Notes under the pieces: generated by a model | Database searches by the model: none | What the model was told of the DNA's origin: nothing | Seen by the model: only the letters and a program-made list of their open reading frames with translations | Translations under genes and position numbers: made by a program | From: Nematostella vectensis | Taxonomy: Eukaryota > Cnidaria > Anthozoa > Actiniaria > Edwardsiidae | Reading direction: 5' to 3' | Assembly (NCBI RefSeq): GCF_932526225.1 | Contig: NC_064044.1 | Location: 8,668,801-8,732,800, forward strand | Length of the DNA stretch: 64,000 nucleotides | Part shown: positions 23,162-33,523 of the stretch, one piece after another | How the letters are laid out: each line of letters starts with the position of its first letter | How positions within the stretch are numbered: position 1 is the first letter of the stretch

Positions 23162-25540
23162 ATGAACAGAATCGTAAGTCGTGTTTGTCTGCGCTCAAAA
23201 AACAACTTCAAATCATTAACGATTGCACCTACATGGACTTCTCATAAACCTAGACCATTCACAACTGCTGAGCAAGAGAGAGAAAGGCTAGTTATTCTAG
23301 GAACCGGATGGGCAAGCTACAGTGTACTGAAACATGTTGACAAGAAACTCTTCGATGTTTTTGTAATCAGCCCGCGCAATCACTTTCTATTTACGCCTCT
23401 CCTTTGCAGCACTACTGTTGGGACTTTGGAGTTTCGTAGCATTATAGAACCCGTAAGAAATACGGGTTTTCGCGATGAACATCATTTCCAGGTCGCTGAA
23501 GCTGTGAAATTAAACGTTGATTCCCATAGTATCCAGTGTAAAAGCACTTTGAACGGTCAGCTGTTCGATATCATCTATGATAAGCTAGTGATTGGCGTAG
23601 GCGCTGTTAGCAACACGTTTGGAGTTCCAGGCGTATATGAGCATGCATACTTCCTCAAAGAACTTGCAGATGCTAGAAAAATCAGAAATCAGATTTTGAA
23701 AAACTTTGAGTTAGCTATGCAGCCCGGAGTCTCTGAGGCAGAGAAAAAACGTCTGCTGCATTTTGTGATTGTGGGAGGGGGTCCCACAGGGGTCGAATTT
23801 GGGGCAGAGCTCTATGACTTTATGAAGCAAGATGTCACACGCCTATACCCCCATGAGCGGGGTGAAGTTAGAGTTACCTTGATTGAGGCCAGACAGATTT
23901 TGCCCTCATTTGATGAGAAACTCAGGAGGTTTGCAGAGAAAAAGATGCGCCAGCGGGATCAGTTTAAATTACTCCAGCACAGTGTCACAAAAGTGAATAA
24001 AGACAGCATTATCCTGGAAGATGGCAGTGAAATACCATGTGGGCTGGTTGTATGGTCAACTGGTCTTGCCCCAAGATCGTTTACTGGTAAATCACTTGCT
24101 TAAATAATTTACTTGTTAGGATGGGAGAAGGTGTTTTGCCAACTTTTCAAGAAAATTGCACCAAGGGTTATGTAAACCTAACTATAGGATTGGTTTAAGT
24201 GATGCTTTTGACAGTCTGTGTTATTTGTTGTTTAGTGTTGATTTTTGCCTTGAGGATTTCTCTTCAATGTTTGAGTTCATCTTCTGGTAATGTATGGCTG
24301 GGACATGTGGGAATACAGTGGAACCTGGATTTTAGGATATGCCTGGGGAGAAAGAAAATGTATCGTACAATTTAGGTATCATTTCAAAGAGGTCCTCGAT
24401 TTTACAATATCAAGGAAAATCCATTGAAAATATTGTTGTAGCGAGGTCGGGTTAATTATCAACTTTTACAAAATAATAATATGGTAACTCTACTCTGTGT
24501 GAGACTGTACAATTACTCTCTGTAAGACTGTAAATCTGCATTTAATAAGATCTGTCAAGTCAAAAATTGGTAACTGTACTGTATGTGTGTGGTGTCTTGA
24601 GTTTTTCTCTCTTTGTTGATTGACAGACTCAGTAATATCGTTGTATCGAGGCTAAACTTACTCTTGGGAGAACAGATTTGTATCGCAAAATCCAGAATAT
24701 CGTTGTATCCAATATCGTAAGATTGAGGTAATTTCTTATACATTTCACTGTATTTCCTCCGGGAGAAAGGGACGCTATCGTGAAATCGAGGTTATTGTAA
24801 AATCCAGGTTCCACTGTAACAGGTGACCCAGTGTGTTAGCGATTTAGTATATGGGGCCTCTGAATTTGAATTGTTGGATGTAAGTGATCTTACAAGAAGC
24901 ATGTGTTTCTCAGCCCCAGGATTGGTAATACTGAATCTACAATTGGATCTTAAATTTGACATTTTTGATTCTGTATAAGCACTTTAAAAGGTGTCTGTAA
25001 TTGTAAGCATAAGAGCAGTGTGTTAAAAGAACAAGAGTTCTATTAAGGTATATCTTTAGTGATTTAGAACTACTTTAAGACCCCTCTATTGATTTGTTCT
25101 CCTTCTTAGCCTCTCTTGATCTTCCCAAGAACAAGGCACAACAGCTGCTTGTAGATGATCACCTCAGAGTAAAAAACATCCCTGATAACACTATCTTTGC
25201 GATTGGTGATTGCTCAAGCATAGAGACTGCACCTCACCCATGCACTGCACAGGTAGCAGAACGCCAAGGGCTCTATTTAGCCAATTCTCTTGGCCTGTAC
25301 TCCCAAGGGAAAGGTTCCGATGTCAAGCCCTTCTCATGGAAAAATATGGGTATGTTGGCATACTTAGGAGACTATCAGGGACTCGCGGAACTGCCTGCGG
25401 GAAAGCTTCAGGGATTCAAGTCATGGATCCTGTGGAGGTCAGTTTATCTCACTAAGCTAGGTAACTGGAGAGCACGTTTCCAGGTTCCATTTGATTGGGC
25501 AAGAACTTTTGTGTTTGGTCGAGATGTGTCTCAATTCTAA
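23162..25540 (+). CDS. Mitochondrial type II (alternative) NADH dehydrogenase
   Basis: Two coding exons, 23162-24086 and 25110-25540, joined at a phase-1 GT-AG intron, giving about 451 residues, the usual NDH-2 length. Residues 1-40 are basic with hydroxylated residues and few acids, fitting a mitochondrial presequence. The first dinucleotide-binding fold starts at about 43 (VILGTGWASYS), followed by SPRNHFLFTPLL, which is diagnostic of NDH-2. The second Rossmann motif, VGGGPTGVEFGAEL, lies at about 203-216. VVWSTGLAPR and, in exon 2, FAIGDCS form the FAD-binding end, and the C-terminal WRARFQVPFDW membrane-anchoring segment is present. The enzyme oxidises NADH and reduces ubiquinone without proton pumping, as a rotenone-insensitive bypass of complex I. 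Known in fungi, plants, protists and several invertebrates including cnidarians, absent from vertebrates. No key motif is missing. Confidence 0.93.
24316..24816. mobile_element. Tc1/mariner-like MITE in the NDH-2 intron
   Basis: Exact 19-bp terminal inverted repeats (CAGTGGAACCTGGATTTTA and its complement) bound 501 bp, flanked by TA on each side, the Tc1/mariner target duplication. Internal sequence is rich in ATATCG/GTATCG motifs and has no transposase frame. Related ends are seen near 36349 and 31292. Confidence 0.85.
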
Positions 25541-26226
25541 TCATTCTTCCTTAGAATCAAAACAGGATTCAGTAGAATCAGTAATTAGTAACTACATAGG
25601 TAATACACAATACTTTACAGGAAATTTTACGATAACAAAGGATCTCCCTGCAAAATGATTTGAGCTAAAATTTATAAAATACCTTGAAATACAATGTATG
25701 AAAGCATGTAAAGTTCGAAGATTGCTAAATAATTATGAATTCCTACATATTTTTTGTATGTGAAATCAAAATACACATTGATCTTTTCCCTTTATTTACA
25801 TACACAGAATGTAAGTGTATAAGATAATTAAATTACTATCTTTTCTTGCTTGGCCCACAACCATATCAGACCTTCTATGTAATTTTCTTATCTGCATTTT
25901 GCGGTATGTTTTTTTTTTTCACCTTTAGTGGGCGCGTGAGATAAACTATTTTTCCATCTATCCAGGAAATCACATGCCTTTTTGGGTGGATCTTATTTTC
26001 AAGCTCTTTTGTGTGACGGCCGAGACAGTTTCTGTGTTATTTTGGCCCGAGTTTTTCACGGTTGAAACGGACAGCATCATAAGATCATAAATTCGTCAAA
26101 GTGTAGGCTCGTTGGCAATAAAAAAAAAACAGAAAAGGTCCACCCTCTAAGGGGGACTGGGTACTAGTGGCCAAAGGCCTTTTAAGGAATTCCCTTAAAT
26201 ACTTGGATCTTTTCTGTACATTGATT
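25541..26226. other. Convergent intergenic region
   Basis: Holds the 3' ends of the NDH-2 gene (plus) and the first low-complexity gene (minus). No further gene or repeat seen. Confidence 0.5.
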
Positions 26227-29200
26227 TTAGTATTCATAGTCGTAGTATTCTCTATCGTACATGGGAATTTCTTGCTCATTCTCATCGATTTGTTCATATG
26301 AAATCATTTCTCCACTTCCATCACCAGAAGCACCTAGCTTTTGCATGTTTTCACGCTTCTTGTGATTTGTGACATGTTTGTTATTCATATGACCGCGCAG
26401 TTGAGTGTTTTTTGTAAGTCCATAGTTTCTTCTTTCTGATACGCCGGAGATTCTCTTTCTGGTTTTGATTTTTTTCGCATACATGCGCTGCAATAACTTT
26501 CCTTTCAACTTTCTTGCTTTCTTACTCGTCAAACGAACTTGTGTCCTTTTCTCCGACTTTTTCTTTGCCTTCTTTAAAACCGAAGCTTGCTCAGCAACTG
26601 TATTTGTAAGTCGAGTCTTGCCTTTCGGGTTTTTCCCGCGTTTTTTCTTACGATAACTTGATGGTTTTGTTTGAGTGTCTAGAATTCTCTTTAAGTTCTT
26701 TTCTGCTTCTTTTACCACGTCTATAACATCACCTGTATCCTCATTTGTGCTGCTTCTACTCTCGTTAGATGCGAATTCGGAAACTCCCGTATCTCTATGG
26801 ACGTCGTACTTGTCAAATGCGTGTAAGCGATGGTGACTTCTGCTCTTAGAACCCCCTCTTCGTTCGTCCTGATTTTTGTATTTCTCAGGGTCTTTGAGTC
26901 TCTTTCTGTGAAGGTCTTTTCTCCGGATTGCATTTGGTCTTTCTTTAAAGTCGTCTTCATTGTCTACGCGTGTGTTCTTGTGTCTTTTCCGATTGGATGT
27001 ATTTATGTCTAGGTCACTCCATTCATCGTCCTCGTGTGTTTTCTTATGTCTTACTCTAGGGGATATATGCCTATCTGAATCATTCCATTCATCGTCTTTG
27101 TGAGTTTTCTTATGTCTTACCCTAGGGGATATATGCCTATCTGAATCATTCCATTCATGATCTTTGTGAGTTTTCTTATGTCTTACCCTAGGGGATATAT
27201 ACCTATCTGAATCATTCCATTTATCGTCTTTGTGTGTTTTGTTATGTCTTACCCTAGGGGATATATCCCTATCTGAATCATTCCATTTATCGTCTTTGTG
27301 TGTTTTGTTATGTCGTACCCGAGGTGATGGATGATCTTTTAATTCATTCCACTCTTCTTCTTCGTTTTCTTTCTGATGTTCTTTCTTTCCTTTGTCCACT
27401 CGTCTATCCTTATTACCAGCATGCGAGCTCTCACCATCATAATCATCCTCATTACCTTCATCTACTGCCCCATGTTGATGTTCTTTTAGTTCCATCATCG
27501 AGACCGATCCTCCATGGACCTGATCCCTACCCCTTTCATCGGTATTACTTTTCAAAGCATCATCCTCGTCATTGTATTCTGTTACTCTAGATCCAGAATG
27601 CTTTAACATATACCCATCATGATAGTCGTGTACTTTATGCTTGACCTGATGTGTGTCTGAGTTACTCGATCTTTCTTTATCATCTTCAAAGTCGTCCCTA
27701 TAAGCGTGCCATTTTTGTCGTTTGCGCATTTCTTTGCGCTTTTGTGCCTCTCTCTGTTTCGCCATCGCAAAGGCAATGTCTTCTGCATAATCCTCCTCGT
27801 CATCGTTATTGGTCCCGCCTTCGGTCTGTTTACTTTTCTCACGAGAATCACCAACATTTTTACCGGCATTATTGGCATCATCTGGGCCGTAATCATCATC
27901 CTCATCCCCTGTTCTGCCATCTTTGTTGTTTTCCCGAGTCTCATCATCCTCATCCTCTGTCTCTCTGTCCTTGTCCTCACTTGTTTCTCCAGGGTAGCTA
28001 TTTTTATCGTATCGACTCCTCTCTTTACTCCGATGTCTATGTCTAGTGCGATCTTTCTCTTTATCCCGACTTCTGTCTTTCCGTTTTTGCTGTTCCTCTC
28101 TTAGAGCTTCCTCAAACGCACTCTGGAACTCATTGGTCAGTTTATTAACAGTCCCGGGATTCTCCAATCCAGTATTAGGCTGCTGCCCTGTCTCTTGCTC
28201 TCTAGTTTGACTTCCGCCAACTGGCGCAACAGCCGGTCCCTTGTTCGATGCCTGAGACAAAGCTGTGTCCTTAGCTGGGTAGTTAGACACAGGTAGCAAA
28301 GGGAGTGGTGGGACTGTGGCTGTGGGTCCCCCCTCATCCCCTGGAGGCAGTAGATTTGGGGGGTTGGCTTCTGGTACTGGTGCCATTGTAGGAGCTGGTG
28401 TTGTTGTTGATGCCCCCACCCCTGGCGGAAGGAGGCCTGGGGAATTTTGTCCACCTCCACCTAAGGGAGCACCTGGACCAGGACCACCACCAGGTCCACC
28501 AAGGGAGGGGAGGGGTGGAGATACGGCACCTGGAGCTGGTTGGGATGAGGGTGGAGGTGCTGGCGTAGGGGGAGGTGGTGAAGGTGTGATGACCGGCTTT
28601 GGAGGCGGGGCCGGAGCTGGTGTAGGGGTGGTTCCTGTGCTTTTGCAGGGCTCCGTCTTGCAACATGTGAAGCTCTCAAGGAAATCCATAGGATACATCC
28701 CAGGAAACATGCAGCATGGGTGACACGGCCTACCCATTCCACAGCCACCACACCCAAAGTTACCCCCATTACAACAACTACCTCCATTGCAGCAGTAGCC
28801 TCCATTACAGCAGTTGTTACCACCATTATTATTATTTCCATTATTACAGCAACCATCTCCTCCATTATTGCCTTGATTACCACTGGGACCCGCTGCATTA
28901 TTGCCATTGCTAGGATATCCCATATTGCCATTACCGTTGCTAGGGTACCCCTGATTGCTGTTGCTAGGGTACCCCTGATTGCCGTTGCTAGGGTACCCCT
29001 GATTACCATTGCCATTACTAGGATATCCCTGATTAGCATTGTTGCTGGGGTAACCCATGTTGCCATTAGGTGAATTTGCGTTGCTAGGGTAACCCATGTT
29101 ACCATTGCTTGGGTACCCCATGTTACCACTTTGGCTAGGGTACCCCATATTATTATTATTTGCTGGATAGGCCATAGGGGGGGCTTGCGCTGGGGCTAGG

Positions 29201-30775
29201 GTTGCCATAGGTGGGGCTAGTGCTGGACCTAGCACTGCCATGGGGGGTGCTTGGGCTGGGGAAAGGAGACCACCCAGCCCTCCGAGTCCGCCCCCTAGTC
29301 CTCCCAATAGAGCCGCTGCCTTAAGAGACTCCTCCAGGTCTGACAGAGGGTCTGCGGCAGGTGGTGCTGCTGCTGGAGCTTGCGGCGGTGCAATGGCTGG
29401 AATAGATTGAGGAGGGAAAGGAGCGGGCTGCATGATGATTTGAGGTGGTACGGGTGCTGGTATCACCACTGGTTGGGGGGCGGGCGCTGGTATCATCACT
29501 GGTTGGGGGGCGGGCGCTGGGAGCACTTGAGGGGCAGGGGCTCCACCTTGGGGTCCTTTGCTCAGGTTTATATTCAAGTTGATCTTCTGGCGATTCCCTG
29601 GTGTCCCCTCCCCCTGTGATACGCTGACCCCACCCTCTTCCTTCTCTGGGTAGATGTTCTGGCCATTAACTCGGACCACCACCCCTTTGGGTGACCCTGT
29701 TAGATGGATGGTCTTGTGTATTGGGGAGCCATGGTAGCCTGGTAGCTTGAATGACCTCTGGATCAGTGTTCGCTTTCCTCTAGTTACTATCCCTGTAAAG
29801 AAATGTTTTAATACTTGGTGAAATTGCCTCTCAATCAAAGTATATTACAATTACCTAATGCTAGGCCTTTTAAATGAAATTGCTTCTCAATCAAAGCATA
29901 TTACAACTATCAAATGCTATGCCTTATAATACTACAAGAAGATACCATGCTTGGTTAGTCGCAACGTTTAAATAAAAAATACTTTAATTTGTTTAGGCTC
30001 TGTTTTTAATTTAGTGTTCGCTTTCCTCCAGTTACTATCCCTGTAGGGAAATGTTTTAATACTCGGTGAAATTGCTTCTCAATCAAAGCATGTTACAACT
30101 ACCTAATGCTTTGCCTTATAATGATACAAGATGATAACATGCTTGGTTAGTCGCAACGTTTAAATAAAAAATACTTCAATTTCGTTAGGCTGTGTTTTTA
30201 ATTAAGTAAGCCCTTAATTGGACTGTGCTTGGAAAAAGGGTATAACTTGTGAAAAGAGGAACAGAACAAAAGTTTTTTTTATGCATCAATATGAAGTTTA
30301 ACATATCATTTATCATAGCCATTGTAGAATGATACACGATTTATACGAAAAGTATTTTAAAAAACTTTAAATTTAAGTTTCTAGAAAATTCTGTTCCCTC
30401 CGTTGGAAGGGTAAATCTCTTCAATCAAAATCAAACTATTTTTTTTCAAGATTAAGTTTTTTTTATATGAATTTTCCTCTGAGGAAACTATCGAAAAGTA
30501 GTTAGCAATCAGTTATCTCCTCGTGTGGGCTTATCAGCGTGAGGTCACGTCTTAAATGTAACGTCTGGGATTTAAGGAAACCTAAACCTTTTAATTAAAT
30601 TTAAATTAAACATTTGCCCACCTTTTTGCTCTTGTTTGTAAATAAACGTGTTTCGTCTATTCAATTGGTGTTCACCATGTCCCGTAGGGCTTGCTTTCTC
30701 GCCGAGTTGCTCCCTTGCACATACAGTTAAACATGCCCCAACAAGGATAGTAAAAACATAAGTAAAGTATCTCAT
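26227..30775 (-). CDS. Secreted low-complexity Pro/Gly/Asn/Cys-rich structural protein (paralogue A)
   Basis: Two exons, 30775-30622 and 29792-26227, joined by a phase-1 GT-AG intron, giving about 1239 residues. Exon 1 encodes a signal peptide (MRYFTYVFTILVGACLTVCA) and a short basic spacer. Exon 2 in order: a pro-like segment with KR sites; A-P-Q-P-V repeats; a Leu/Gly helix-like stretch (LGGLGGGLGGLGGLL); about a dozen GYPSN repeats separated by Asn/Gly; a Cys cluster with repeated CCNGG and a CHPCC motif; a Pro-rich linker; a charged Arg/Lys/Asp/Glu region; five 22-residue repeats (core SPRVRHNKTHKDD); a Lys-rich stretch; and a Tyr-rich end (YDREYYDYEY). No known domain recognised. The layout suggests an extracellular, cross-linkable matrix, nematocyst or adhesive component; this is inference. 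It is paralogous to the gene at 33524-36701. Confidence 0.85.
27000..27335 (-). repeat. 66-bp in-frame coding repeats in paralogue A
   Basis: Five successive 22-codon units (core PRVRHNKTHKDD followed by WNDSDR) within the charged half of the protein. The unit length is a multiple of three, so copy-number change would preserve the frame. Confidence 0.85.
29763..30205. repeat. Tandem duplication covering the exon 2 acceptor of paralogue A
   Basis: About 200 bp starting at 29763 is repeated from 30013 with a 250-bp offset. The duplicated block contains the exon 2 acceptor and its first 30 bases; in the second copy the acceptor reads CCCTACAG followed by GGATAGTAACT. An extra partial copy of the middle part lies at about 29875-29930. 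The decoy exon would hit TAA after about ten codons. Confidence 0.85.
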
Positions 30776-31123
30776 GATAATATAACTACTAGCTTCATTT
30801 CCAATAAATCTTATGACAATTCCTGGGACATTTCCCCCATGGGTTGTTTAGTCTACCTGATGGTATCTTATTTGCGAGCCAAATCACTGAAGCGTAAAAA
30901 GACCACCTGCTCTGCCCGATACAAGTTCTCGATCAAGTCGTTCATTATTTATCGTACGGATATCATTTTTATGTGTGTACCAACTCGATATAACCGATAT
31001 AGCGATATAGAGCTATACTCGATTTCCATAATCTTTATATTACAGGGTGTGGGAGGGGTGGGGTGGCGGTAGTTGTAGGCAAGGTTAAGGAGATGGTTCT
31101 TGATTTGGACACGTTTCGGAGAA
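30776..31123. other. Upstream region of paralogue A
   Basis: Presumed promoter of the minus-strand gene. Sequence at about 30985-31035 (CGATATAGCGATATAG...) and the end at about 31255-31292 (CGATATCG...CCCCACTG-TA) resemble remnants of the mariner-like MITE family seen at 24316. Confidence 0.35.
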
Positions 31124-31235
31124 GCAGCTACTGGGTAAGGGTAGTGTACAATATAGAGAAGGGGTACTCGAACTGGGTAAGGCTCAGAGGATGAAACATG
31201 CACAGTACTCGTACATGAAACTGGGAATGGGTAAA
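31124..31235 (-). pseudogene. Decayed fragment of the Pro-rich low-complexity gene
   Basis: The plus-strand text GCAGCTACTGGG, AAGGGTAG, GAAGGGGTACT, GAACTGGGTAAGGCTCA, GGATG and GGGTAA matches 33881-34000 in the same order with small gaps. That block is inside exon 2 of paralogue B. Read on the minus strand it still gives an EPYPVRVPLLY-like peptide matching EPYPVPVPLPY, but neighbouring stops and indels break it. It is a relic of gene or exon duplication, lying between two remnants of a mariner-like MITE. Confidence 0.75.
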
Positions 31236-31428
31236 TAATCTCGATTTGAACATTTTTAGTATAATTTTTCTGTCCTATTCGATATCGAAACCCCACTGTA
31301 CTTGTTTTAAGCTCTCTCTAATATTTTTATCATTTGGTGGTAACAGTTCCAATAATAATGCACAACCTGCTTATTGAACTATTCAGTTTTAATTAAAAAA
31401 TATCTATTATCGTGAAATATTACAACGG

Positions 31429-31722
31429 GTGGAAGCACAGGTAGCTCAAGCTCTTTATTTGTTCCTATTGATTGTACGGTAAACATAGGACGAAAAACAA
31501 AACTAGTGAAAAATGAAAAAAATTAAAAATTTGTTGAAAAGACGTGTGTAGTCTAGTGTTGTGTTTATGTTTACTTTTTGTGTGTTCTTTGGCCGTATTA
31601 AAGCGCCCTTTTCAATATTTCAAATCGTGAAATAAGGCCAAAAAACACACGCCCTTTGTTAAACGTAACCGTAAAATCAATAGGGACAAATAAAGAGCTT
31701 GGTCTACCTGTGGTGGAAGTAA
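31429..31722. mobile_element. Foldback transposon-like element, copy 1
   Basis: The left arm, from about 31429 (GGTGGAAGCACAGGTAGC...), pairs with the right arm ending at 31722 over about 50 bp with few mismatches. A second inner pair (TGTGTGTTCTTTGGCCGTATT against the region at 31630-31660) continues the stem. The left-arm and middle sequence recur at 44590-44765 with high similarity, proving a dispersed family. No coding frame. Confidence 0.7.
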
Positions 31723-33523
31723 AGGTTTTTTTTTTTAATTTTTGAAATCGAAGTTTCACTTGCAATGAATTTCCCAGCTACTTCCTCATTTTCAAAATAA
31801 AAATAGAAAGAACCGTTCGTTTTTTTTAAACAAATTGTAGACCTTGCTCCAGGTTCACCCTTATTTTTTATGAAGTATGACTTTATCAGCCATAAACACA
31901 TTTTTTGACGTGATCGATCAGCTTTAAAAACAACCTAAACAAAGTTACAAAAAAGACATTCCGTTTTGATGTTATATCTGAAGGCCAGAAAGGCCATAAA
32001 CAGCGAGATAATGATAAAGCAGCGTGTGCCAGTGAACCAGCCAAGCGTTGTGAGTTGAAAAGGTCCAACTTCAACCGCGATCTTGGGTGGCGGGAGGTGC
32101 GCGTCCAAATGTGGGGGGACATATCAGTCAATCTTGTTTATAAAACTGTCGTTTTTCTAGCCCGTTCGGTCATTTTCTTATTAGGCATTACATACCATAT
32201 TTTGGAGTCCGCTTCAATCATTGTTCGCATTTTCATCTCTCTAGAACATTGTAAACTTGCAGGAATTCACTACGATTTTGCTGGCAGCGACAGTGCTGAA
32301 AAACGCAAGACTAGTTCCAGTACCGCGCGATTAAACCAGCCTTTTTGTTTTGAAATGGCGGCATTTTACCGGCGAACTGTCACATTTTGGCGAATGCTAA
32401 GAAAACTAGACCAAATATAAGGCTATAATTTTTTATGACTCCCTCATTATCACACAAATCTGTCATCTTTTGTACAGTATGGTTTTAATGCTGTACAGTT
32501 AGTCAAAACAGCAACTGAAGTCAGCCTTTCGTACCTTTACTCGGACGGTTGAACACTACGATTGTGCTTGTTTTTCACCAGAGCACGCGCATGCGTATAC
32601 GTTATTCAGCACTTTCGCTGGCAGCCATCTTTGAAATGGAGCCTAGTCCCTAACGTTTTAGAATATCACAGGTCTTTCGCGCTCTTGTTCCAGGCTCTTT
32701 TAGACCATTTAGCAAAACGACAGCCATTGATTGATTGATTTGAAGAGTTCCGAAGGGTGCGGACGAAACCCTGCTTATGTGAAAATGAGAAATGGGAATC
32801 CCGTACACACTTTTATCGGTAATCAAAAATGTGATAGGGATTTGGATGGAACAATTGTTCTTGTCACCTCTTAGCTCGAGAATGGCTTATAACGCGAAAA
32901 AATGAATGCCATTTCCAGCACAACCGTTCCGAGTTCATTGTATTACTGACGGGCCCCACCCTTTGCGTTTTTCTCTGGGGACGCCCCTGGTTGGGAGTGT
33001 TCTGGATTCTGATACATACAGCGAAATAGTGCACAATTCGCAACACAAGACAGTATTTATAACAAAAAAATCATCTATGTACTACTCAAATATCAAACTA
33101 TTTTCATTTAAGTTTCAGCTTTTTACAGGAGTTATTTAAAAATAGAATATCTTGTCCTCTACAGAATAACATTACATATATACAAAGCTTATTGGCTCAA
33201 ATATTAACTTAGGTAAATATGATGTTAATTAATGAGAAACCCCTTAAAGCCAGTAACCAGGATTTTTGCAAAAAGAGGTTTTACTTTGCTATTCCGCAAT
33301 ATTTCCCATTTCTATGATGGATAGAAAAAGGTTTAAGCTTTGCTATTCCCCTTATACGTTGGCTTAGATATGGAAGTCCCAGATACTATGGTACCACGTT
33401 AAAGGTACAACTTTGTTAATACCAATCGGTATATTAAGCATTGTCTCGGCCTTTTCCCTAACAATTTCCACCTATCTAGGGCAGCCCATTTTTGACATGA
33501 GAATACTTAGTATCCTAGCTAAT
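31723..33523. other. Intergenic between paralogues A and B
   Basis: An open frame of 121 codons at 32055-32420 (plus) contains some hydrophobic stretches, but I cannot tie it to any family or splice structure and leave it uncalled. Otherwise AT-rich; nothing else recognised. Confidence 0.4.

Noticed and set aside
28461-29129. 222-codon minus-strand frame inside paralogue A
   Set aside because: Frame-shifted shadow of the GYPSN and Cys-rich repeats.
32055-32420. 121-codon plus-strand frame
   Set aside because: No family features, no splice partners, and no supporting context between the paralogues.
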